Assembly: GCA_945902075.1 (NCBI GenBank)
Contig: CAMDMA010000008.1
Location: forward strand, 1-64,000
Direction: 5' to 3'
Length of the DNA: 64,000 nt
DNA from: Candidatus Kuenenia stuttgartensis
Lineage (GTDB): Bacteria > Planctomycetota > Phycisphaerae > Phycisphaerales > SM1A02
Below the pieces are notes generated by a model that saw only the letters and a program-made list of their open reading frames with translations, searched no databases and had not been told where the DNA came from. Of this stretch, positions 1 through 7,510 are shown one piece after another. Within the stretch, counting starts at the first letter, position 1. Each line of letters begins with the position of its first letter. The translations under genes and the position numbers were made by a program.

Positions 1-145
1 GAGCGACATGCCACGAGGGGACGACAGGCGCGGCGGCAGACGGTGTCGTCGCGGCTTTTGCGGTGGCCTTCGTCGCGGATTTTTTCGCGGCGTTCGTCGT
101 GGTCTTCTTCGTGGACTTCTTCGTGGTCGTCTTGCTGGCAGCCAT
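1..145 (-). CDS. 5' part of a protein with Lys/Ala/Thr-rich N-terminal tail, truncated by window edge (MAASKTTTKKSTKKTTTNAAKKSATKATAKAATTPSAAAPVVPSWHVA...)
   Basis: Reverse complement from ATG at 145 is open to the window edge; too short for the ORF track. Low-complexity basic tail followed by more ordinary sequence. Confidence 0.55.
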   Translation of the reverse strand, partial: MAASKTTTKKSTKKTTTNAAKKSATKATAKAATTPSAAAPVVPSWHVA

Positions 146-311
146 CGTCGGTCTCCTGATGTTCGCGTCGTCGGTGGTTGTAAGGAGGCCTTGTATCGGC
201 TGAACCGCCTTCGGTCCCTGCGGGGAAGATGCCTATTCATCGCCGCCCGTGCTCTTGCCGCTCTGATAGTGTGCTGAAAGCCTGCAACAATCGCCTCTCG
301 GAGCCTGAACC

Positions 312-1415
312 GTGTCCACTTTCGCTCTTCCCACCGCCCGTCTCGCCGCCCTTGGTCAGTCGATTTGGCTCGACAACATCACTCGCACGTTGTTGGAGTC
401 TGGGACGCTTGCGAAGTACATCGCGGAGCTTTCGGTGACTGGATTGACCTCAAACCCGACCATCTTCGAGAAAGCCATCGGGGCGGGCGATGCGTATGAC
501 GCGCAGATTCGTGCGCTCGCGCCGCAGGGACGCTCCGTCGAGCAGGTCTTCTTCGAGTGCGCGATCGATGATCTTCGTCGCGCGGCAGACCACTTCGGGC
601 CAATTCACGCGGCCACGGGTCGTGTCGACGGTTGGGTTTCGCTTGAGGTTTCGCCGCTTCTCGCCAATGACACCAAGGGCACGGTGGAACAGGCTGTCGA
701 ACTGCATCGGTTGGCGAACCGATCGAATCTGTTCATCAAGGTTCCCGGCACGCCGGAGGGTTGCCCCGCGATTGAGGAACTTATCTTCCGCGGCATTCCG
801 ATCAATGTGACACTGCTCTTCTCGCGTGAGCACTATCTCGCGGCGGCGGAGGCGTACACCCGTGGCATTGAGCGTCGCGTTGCCGCGGGCCTTGATCCGT
901 TTGTCTGCTCGGTTGCGAGCGTCTTCATCTCGCGCTGGGATCGTTCCTGTGCAAAGCAGCTGCCCGCTGAACTACAGAACACTGTCGGTATCGCGATGGC
1001 GGGCCGGATTTTGAAGTCGGCGCTTGATTTTCATGCGTCGCCACGTTGGAAGGCGTTGGCAGCCAAGGGCGCGACCGAGCAGCGTGTCCTCTGGGCGTCG
1101 ACTGGTACGAAGGATCCGGCGCTCGCAAAGACGCTTTACGTCGATGCCCTCGGCGCACCCAACACCGTCGACACCATGCCCGAGGAGACGCTGCTTGCGC
1201 TCGCCAAGTCGGGCAACCCGCAACGCGCGATGCCGACGGACGGTGTCGCTGCGGAAGCATCACTCGCGGCAGCATCGAAAGCGGGGGTCGATCTCGCGAA
1301 GATTGCAGATGAATTGCAGCTCGAGGGGCGGGATAGTTTCGACAAGAGCTGGCATGAATTGCTCGCAAAGATCGGCGATAAGGTTGCTTCGATCGCAGCG
1401 GAGCGTTCGCGCTAA
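312..1415 (+). CDS. tal: Transaldolase
   Basis: SIWLDNITRTLLESG...VTGLTSNPTIFEKAI and NLFIKVPGTPEG motifs of transaldolase family. Confidence 0.95.
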   Translation: MSTFALPTARLAALGQSIWLDNITRTLLESGTLAKYIAELSVTGLTSNPTIFEKAIGAGDAYDAQIRALAPQGRSVEQVFFECAIDDLRRAADHFGPIHAATGRVDGWVSLEVSPLLANDTKGTVEQAVELHRLANRSNLFIKVPGTPEGCPAIEELIFRGIPINVTLLFSREHYLAAAEAYTRGIERRVAAGLDPFVCSVASVFISRWDRSCAKQLPAELQNTVGIAMAGRILKSALDFHASPRWKALAAKGATEQRVLWASTGTKDPALAKTLYVDALGAPNTVDTMPEETLLALAKSGNPQRAMPTDGVAAEASLAAASKAGVDLAKIADELQLEGRDSFDKSWHELLAKIGDKVASIAAERSR

Positions 1416-1549
1416 AGTCCGCTTGCGGACACGACTTTCAATCAGAGTCACGTCACAACTGTGCGCTCTGAGATGTCCGTTCACTGCATCAGCCTCGCTC
1501 TGCGCCGTTTAAAAGTATCTTTCACCGCCCAAATCAGGCTTGTTGAAAA

Positions 1550-2848
1550 ATGTCCTCCCACAACAGCGCACCCTCTCATCCGCTCCTCGACGAACTCACC
1601 TGGCGAGGTCTGCTTCATCAGACCACCTCGCCAGAACTGGCCGCACATCTCGCAGCTGGTTCGCGCTCCGGATACGCGGGCTTTGATCCCACTGCTGACA
1701 GCCTCACAATCGGAAACTTCATTTCAATCAAGCTCCTCGCTCATCTACAGCGCGCAGGACATCGTCCGATTGTTGTGTCCGGTGGCGGAACTGGTCTCAT
1801 CGGTGATCCCAGCGGAAAGAGTGCTGAACGGCAGCTCTTGACGCGCGAAATCGTCGACCACAATGTTTCGCGTCAGCGCGCCATTTTCGAGCGCTTCCTT
1901 GACTTTAGTGGCCCGCGTGCGGCGGTCATCCGAAACAACGCCGACTGGCTCTCGTCGATGTCCTATCTTGAGATGCTTCGCGATATTGGTAAGCATTTTT
2001 CGGTGAACCAAATGATCGCGCGCGACTCAGTCGCATCTCGGCTTGAGGGTCGTGAGCAGGGAATCAGTTACACCGAGTTCAGCTACATGATCCTTCAGGC
2101 GTACGACTTTCTGCATCTCTTTCGTGCGGACCACTGCACTCTCCAGATGGGTGGAAGCGACCAGTTTGGAAACATCGTCTCCGGCATCGATCTCATTCGG
2201 CGCATTGGCCACGGCGAGTCGTTTGGTCTGACGAGTCCGCTGGTCACCACAAGTGATGGGCAGAAGATCGGTAAGACAGAAAAGGGCGCAATTTGGCTCT
2301 CCGCTGATAAAACGAGCCCATATCGCTTTTACCAATATTGGCTCAACACCAGCGACGCGGATGCGGTGAAGTTTTTGCGTTGGTTCACGTTTCTTGAGAG
2401 CGATGCGATTCAAGCACTCGCGCATGCACTGGCGAGTGATCCTGCAAAGCGTGAGGCGCAGAAGGCACTCGCTGCTGAAATGACTTCACTCACGCATGGC
2501 ACGCATGAGCTTGCGCGCGCGAAGGCGACGAGTGAGGCGTTGTTTACTGGTGACGTGAAATCGCTTGACAGCGCGCAGGTCGACGAGATCGCCGGTGACC
2601 TGCCGTCCAGTGTGATCGATGCCTCAGCGCTCTCCGCAGGTATCGCGATCGCTGATTTCATCGGTGGGACCACCATCGCGGCCAGTAAGCGCGAGGCCAG
2701 AGAGTTTTTGCAAAACGGCGCAGTCAGCGTCAATGGCGAGAAGGTTACGCCGGATTTCACCGTGCGGAGCGAGCATGTGCTTGCGGGCGGCGTGATTCTG
2801 CTGCGTCGCGGGAAGAAGGCGTATCACGCGGTGCGCGTGCACGCTTGA
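1550..2848 (+). CDS. tyrS: Tyrosyl-tRNA synthetase
   Basis: Class I signature region (GFDPTADSLTIGN), GGSDQFGNI, KIGKTEKG (KMSKS-like), C-terminal S4-like domain. Confidence 0.95.
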   Translation: MSSHNSAPSHPLLDELTWRGLLHQTTSPELAAHLAAGSRSGYAGFDPTADSLTIGNFISIKLLAHLQRAGHRPIVVSGGGTGLIGDPSGKSAERQLLTREIVDHNVSRQRAIFERFLDFSGPRAAVIRNNADWLSSMSYLEMLRDIGKHFSVNQMIARDSVASRLEGREQGISYTEFSYMILQAYDFLHLFRADHCTLQMGGSDQFGNIVSGIDLIRRIGHGESFGLTSPLVTTSDGQKIGKTEKGAIWLSADKTSPYRFYQYWLNTSDADAVKFLRWFTFLESDAIQALAHALASDPAKREAQKALAAEMTSLTHGTHELARAKATSEALFTGDVKSLDSAQVDEIAGDLPSSVIDASALSAGIAIADFIGGTTIAASKREAREFLQNGAVSVNGEKVTPDFTVRSEHVLAGGVILLRRGKKAYHAVRVHA

Positions 2849-2865
2849 TGGAGTTCTGACGCACG

Positions 2866-3282
2866 CTACGAAGGCTCCCGCATCGGTCGAACAGAAACTC
2901 GGACGACCGGCGGTGTGACCGTTGTTACCTCAACGCCAAACGATGTGAATGCTGGTGAAACTTCGAGGGCATCCTTCATGAAAATGTCGTGCTCGCCGAC
3001 TTCTGCCGGTACTCCGCCCGCTCCGGTGAGGATTTGGACGGTGCGGCCGCTGAGCGATTCGCTTGCACGAATCACGGCCTGACGCGAGCCGCTGATCTCG
3101 ATCGCAACATGCACAGAGTCGGGAGCTGCGACCACGGTGCGTGCGGGTTCTCCAGATTCGATGGCAACATCAAGCGCGATGATCCGGCGCTGGAGCGTCT
3201 GACCGGATGCCCACAGCCAGACGATCACTGTGATTGCGGTCACTCCTGCGAGATCAACAAGTCGCTTGCGCCAATGCGTCAT
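2866..3282 (-). CDS. cdaR: YbbR-like (CdaR-type) protein
   Basis: N-terminal TM segment, YbbR-like beta region, directly downstream of cdaA-like gene. Confidence 0.6.
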   Translation of the reverse strand: MTHWRKRLVDLAGVTAITVIVWLWASGQTLQRRIIALDVAIESGEPARTVVAAPDSVHVAIEISGSRQAVIRASESLSGRTVQILTGAGGVPAEVGEHDIFMKDALEVSPAFTSFGVEVTTVTPPVVRVSVRPMREPS

Positions 3283-4127
3283 GGGTGCGTCTCCTTCGAA
3301 CCGATCGCCGCTCGCGCGCCTGCAACTATGTCATCGACAAGCGCGCTTGATTGTGAGAGCCGCCTCTCGAGTTCGCGCCTGAGTTCATCGCGCAAGACGG
3401 GTTCGCTGAGTGCACCCGCCTCGGCGATTCGGATCTGGCCGGTTTCCTCGCTCACAACGACAACGAGGCAGTCGGATTCTGCGGTCACTCCGAGCGCAGC
3501 CCGGTGGCGCGACCCAAGATGCGAAGGTACATCGCCGTCCTCTGCAAGCGGCAGTTGCACTCCGGCTCCCCACACTCTGCCTCCACGGATGACAAGCGCA
3601 AGGTCATGCAGCGGGCTGTTGGGCCAGAAGACACTTTGGAGGAGTGTCGCACTCGGCTTTGCGTCAAGCTCGACTCCGCCGGTGAGCAGATCGCCAACGC
3701 CAGTGTGTCGTTCGACGACGATGAGCGCGCCGAAGCGATTTTTCGAGAGAAACACAGCAGCCTCCGCAATCTCGGCGGCGAGGTCACCTGATTCAGACTT
3801 CGAGCGTCGAAAGATGTTGGCCCGCCCGATGCGGCTAAAGGCTGCGCGAATCTCAGGCTGAAAAACGACGATCAGCAGGATCGCGAGCAGATTGAACGCC
3901 CGATCGAAGAGAAATCGAAGGCGTTCAAAACTATCGGTGGCGTCACCGAGCACTCGCACGAGAAGCGCGAGACCGAGGGTCAGAAGAAAGAAGCCCTTGA
4001 TGACGCCCGCCCCGCGCGTTCCGCGAAGGAACCGAAAGATCGCGTAGACGACGATCCAAATGACAGCAAGCTCGATGAAGATCTCAAGCGCGTCGTTGAT
4101 CCGTGTTCCGTCGAGAATCGCAGCCAT
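3279..4127 (-). CDS. cdaA: Diadenylate cyclase, CdaA type (DisA_N/DAC domain)
   Basis: Three N-terminal TM segments, GALIVVERHTGVGDLL, SPLHDLALVIRGG, LGSRHRAALG, VSEETGQI; DGA motif reads DLA. Confidence 0.85.
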   Translation of the reverse strand: MAAILDGTRINDALEIFIELAVIWIVVYAIFRFLRGTRGAGVIKGFFLLTLGLALLVRVLGDATDSFERLRFLFDRAFNLLAILLIVVFQPEIRAAFSRIGRANIFRRSKSESGDLAAEIAEAAVFLSKNRFGALIVVERHTGVGDLLTGGVELDAKPSATLLQSVFWPNSPLHDLALVIRGGRVWGAGVQLPLAEDGDVPSHLGSRHRAALGVTAESDCLVVVVSEETGQIRIAEAGALSEPVLRDELRRELERRLSQSSALVDDIVAGARAAIGSKETHP

Positions 4128-4170
4128 GTCGCGGGCGATGATACGGCTCGGACCGTATCATCGTCAGCCA

Positions 4171-4698
4171 ATGAGCAGGATCTCGACCACCTGGGACATC
4201 GGACGTTCCACCGGACTGTGCGCGGCAACAGGCACGCATCTTGAGCCGGGTTCGCCGTGCATCGTGGCGCTCGTTGAGCGCGAGGACGATCTCTCTGCGC
4301 CGCTTGCGCGCATGGATTTTTCCGATGCAGGCTGGAACTCGCCCCAACGGCCAAAGGGAGTCATCGCGTTTTGGCGGGCGATCGTTGCTGCACCAAATGA
4401 AAAGCGCCGCGGGTTTGTCGATGACCAAACTTTACTCGACCTCTTCGACCGCCTCGGCGGTGACGAGCGTCCGCACCGTGTGCGTTTTCGCTTCGTACTG
4501 ATGCTGCTTCTTGTCCGCAAGAAGTTGTTGCGGGTATCGGGCACGGAGAGTGCGAGCGGCGTGGAGACTTGGCATGTGCTGCCAAGGGGCGCGGCCGAGG
4601 GTGAGTCGCCGGTGGCGGTGGTCAATCCAAAGCTCGACGAAGCGGCGATGAAGGAAGTGACCGATCAACTCGGTGAGGTGCTTGACGGTGCGTGGTGA
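4171..4698 (+). CDS. Conserved hypothetical protein (start reassigned to 4171)
   Basis: Open frame with codon bias matching neighbours, divergent from cdaA; family not recognised. Confidence 0.6.
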   Translation: MSRISTTWDIGRSTGLCAATGTHLEPGSPCIVALVEREDDLSAPLARMDFSDAGWNSPQRPKGVIAFWRAIVAAPNEKRRGFVDDQTLLDLFDRLGGDERPHRVRFRFVLMLLLVRKKLLRVSGTESASGVETWHVLPRGAAEGESPVAVVNPKLDEAAMKEVTDQLGEVLDGAW

Positions 4699-5653
4699 GC
4701 ACGCGTCTACTCTCGCTGCGATAGTCGCCCTCCTCGCTGGATGCGCAACGAATGAGGCTCCGCCGTATGGGCACCCGACGGGAACCGAGCGGCCGACCGT
4801 TGACAACTCTGTGAGAGAAGGCGACGAGAAGGACTTTGAACTCGCGGCCGCTGAATTCTCGCCGCTCATCGCGGGACAGATTGAACGCGCGGGTCGACTG
4901 GCGACCTTTGAGTCGCGAGCGGCTCTTGAACTCCGTTACCGCGATGACAGCGGGGACCATTTTGAGCAGTGCGACGCAGACATATTTCTCTCAACCGGCG
5001 GCCGCGGTGCGCTGCGTTTGGTGAAACTCGGCAGCAATCTCATGTGGATCGGCGGCGATGGCGCGCGAGCATGGATTTTTCGGCTCGATGGTTCGCCGAC
5101 GACGGTCACCATTTACGAGGGTCTTGCGGGTGGTGTGCAAGTGGATGCGGGGGAGGTTGTCGGGACTGGCGAGTTCACCCTGCTCTCTCCGGAGAGTGTT
5201 CGGGTTCTCATGGGAATCGCGCCGCTCCCAACGGAGAGTTTTCTTGCGCGCATCCCGGGTGTTGCGGTTGGCGCACCGATTCGCGAGCGATTTGAAGTGC
5301 GCTGGACGATGGCGAAGGGTGTCCTCGCCGCGATGCGTTTTGGAGCCGACGGACTCCCGTCAGCGGTTTTCCTTCGCGGGAAAGACGAAACTGAGATCGC
5401 GCGTACAACGCTCTCCGAGCCAGTTCGAGCACCGGCTGAGAACATTGCGCAGGGTGCGTGGCCCATGGTTGCGCGGCGGATTGAGATGGTCGCGACACGA
5501 TCGGGTTCGAATGTGCGCATCTACCTCGATGGCCCGCTCTCCCAGGCGAAGCGGATGAAACCGAAGTTTTTCGTGCTCGACGAAATCCTCGCACAGTTGC
5601 GACCAGATTCGGTCGTGCACGTCACCGTCACCCAGGAAGCCGCGTCGCAGTGA
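4673..5653 (+). CDS. Predicted lipoprotein
   Basis: Lipobox-like LLAGC near N-terminus; overlaps preceding gene; outer-membrane-like beta pattern. Confidence 0.7.
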   Translation: MRCLTVRGEHASTLAAIVALLAGCATNEAPPYGHPTGTERPTVDNSVREGDEKDFELAAAEFSPLIAGQIERAGRLATFESRAALELRYRDDSGDHFEQCDADIFLSTGGRGALRLVKLGSNLMWIGGDGARAWIFRLDGSPTTVTIYEGLAGGVQVDAGEVVGTGEFTLLSPESVRVLMGIAPLPTESFLARIPGVAVGAPIRERFEVRWTMAKGVLAAMRFGADGLPSAVFLRGKDETEIARTTLSEPVRAPAENIAQGAWPMVARRIEMVATRSGSNVRIYLDGPLSQAKRMKPKFFVLDEILAQLRPDSVVHVTVTQEAASQ

Positions 5654-7311
5654 GCCGCGCCCCCATGCCTTGCAATCTCATGCTTTGCTCACGCCGAATC
5701 TGCTCCACGCTTTTTGGAATGGCTCTCTCAACGATGCTCGGGTGCTTCATGGGGAGCGCGCACGCTGATGTTCCGGGCACGATGCCGCTTGTCGCCGCTG
5801 GCGATGGGCATCTCTGGTGGATCGTCGAACGGGCACCTTCGGCCGCCTCGGGCGACGCGTCAAGCGCGGCGACGCCGTTTCTCCTCATGCACCACGCATC
5901 GATCGAGCCTGCGCCGACCGAGCGGCTTGTGACGAGGCTCGTGGCGGAACCTGAGGCGCTCGCGGCGGAGGGTGATCGGTTGATCGTGATCACGCGCGGC
6001 GAGGGCGGCCGTAAGCGCATGGTGTTCGCGATGTCGGCCAAGCAGAATCCGGTTGTGGGTCACTGGTTCACGGAGCCGCGGAGTGGTCCGGTGATCCTTG
6101 CGCCCCTCGACCCGGAAGGCCAGTTGCGCGACGTCGCGTTGGCAAGCGGCACACTCTTCGCGCTCATTCGTTCGCCCCAGTCGGATCTCCCGGAGTCGGA
6201 GCGGCTGTGGCTCGGCGCGATTGAGACGCGCGGCGGCGGTGGGGCGGCGTGGCGTCGCGTGGCGCTCCCGCCGCTTGATCTTGAGGAACCTCTGCGACTC
6301 TCATCAAATGATGGCGCGCTGCGCGTCATCGGTAGTCTCGCTGGAAACGCGGTGATCGCGACGCACATCGCGGACGAGAACGATGGCGGTGCGGGCGATC
6401 GCTGGTCGGTCGAGACTCCATCCGGGGAGGGCAATCCGCTTCCCTCTCGCCGCGTGATCGGTGCGTTTCGCATCGAGGGTCGATTCGCGCTCGTCGAGCG
6501 ACTCCCGCCACTCGTGGAGGGTGGCCCGGCGACGATTCGACTCGCGCTCCTTCGACGGGGTGAGACCAATGGATGGGCTTCATTTCCAGAGCCTCCGGAG
6601 CCCTGGGCGATCGCAGGATTTGGTGCAGAAGCAGCCCTTCTCAGCATCGACGAGAAGCGAAGAGGCGTCGTCCGGTTGGTGCCGCTTTCCGCATCAACGC
6701 CGGCGGCTGCCATCGCGCTTGCGCCTCCAGGTTTCGCCGCGAGCACCTGGGTTCACATCCCCGTGCTTGGAATCCTCTCCGTCGCGCTCGCGCTTGCGGC
6801 AGTCATCTTTGGCGCCGACGCGTATCTCGACAATCGCCCTCGCGGTCCTGGCGCCGCTCCACCGATTCCAGTCTCGCGCCGTCCGGGTGCCCGGCTTGGT
6901 CAGCGCGGACTTGCGATGACCCTTGATCTCATCCCGGGACTCGCGATTTCGTGGTTCATTTTCCGAGGCGATCCGTTGAGCTATCTCCAGTTCCCCATTT
7001 TCGTCACCGACGGAGTGACTGGGATGCCGGGGTTTCTCGCCTTCGGTTTCGGGTGGATTTGGGCCTCCGGGGGCGACCTGCTCTTCGGCCGTTCACTCGG
7101 CAAGCGCATCATGCGTCTTGAGATCATTGGCGCCCGAGGCGAGGCCTCAACGGTTGGTCGGCGCGCCCTCCGCGCCCTCGCGTCCGCAGTGACGCTCGCC
7201 TCACCGCCGGTCATGCTGATCGCGGTCCTAAACCCGCGCAGGGACGGTCCGGCGGAGATGGTCAGCGGGACTGCCGTTGTGGAAGAAGTTCGGCTTCCGC
7301 AACCAGAGTGA
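5650..7311 (+). CDS. RDD-family membrane protein with N-terminal extracytoplasmic domain
   Basis: Signal/TM N-terminus and C-terminal RDD-like helices (RPGARLGQRGLAMTLDLIPG...); ATGA-type overlap with upstream gene. Confidence 0.7.
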   Translation: MSRAPMPCNLMLCSRRICSTLFGMALSTMLGCFMGSAHADVPGTMPLVAAGDGHLWWIVERAPSAASGDASSAATPFLLMHHASIEPAPTERLVTRLVAEPEALAAEGDRLIVITRGEGGRKRMVFAMSAKQNPVVGHWFTEPRSGPVILAPLDPEGQLRDVALASGTLFALIRSPQSDLPESERLWLGAIETRGGGGAAWRRVALPPLDLEEPLRLSSNDGALRVIGSLAGNAVIATHIADENDGGAGDRWSVETPSGEGNPLPSRRVIGAFRIEGRFALVERLPPLVEGGPATIRLALLRRGETNGWASFPEPPEPWAIAGFGAEAALLSIDEKRRGVVRLVPLSASTPAAAIALAPPGFAASTWVHIPVLGILSVALALAAVIFGADAYLDNRPRGPGAAPPIPVSRRPGARLGQRGLAMTLDLIPGLAISWFIFRGDPLSYLQFPIFVTDGVTGMPGFLAFGFGWIWASGGDLLFGRSLGKRIMRLEIIGARGEASTVGRRALRALASAVTLASPPVMLIAVLNPRRDGPAEMVSGTAVVEEVRLPQPE

Positions 7312-7430
7312 GCAGTTTTTGCCTTTGGAGGATTCTCAACACACCTGCCGATGAACGGAATGGCCGCGATCGGGGTTCTCTGCGCGCCAAGTTTGCCGAA
7401 GTTCCGCCGAAACGGGTTGTGATCCATGCC

Positions 7431-7470
7431 GTTGTCGGACAACCAATGGGTCGTCAAGGATTGACGACCC
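7431..7470. promoter_or_regulatory. Two adjacent perfect inverted repeats (GTTGT-CGG-ACAAC; GGGTCGTCAA-GGA-TTGACGACCC)
   Basis: Directly read inverted repeats in intergenic region upstream of TPR gene. Confidence 0.5.
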
Positions 7471-7510
7471 ACGATCATTCGCGCGAACGCGATGGCCACA
7501 AGCCCTCGCG

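Noticed and set aside
8-277. 89-aa Arg/Gly-rich plus-strand ORF
   Set aside because: Better explained as antisense to the minus-strand Lys/Ala-rich partial gene and a short intergenic region.
1417-1430. Short hairpin GTCCGC-TT-GCGGAC after transaldolase as terminator
   Set aside because: Stem is short, loop too small and no clear T-tract.
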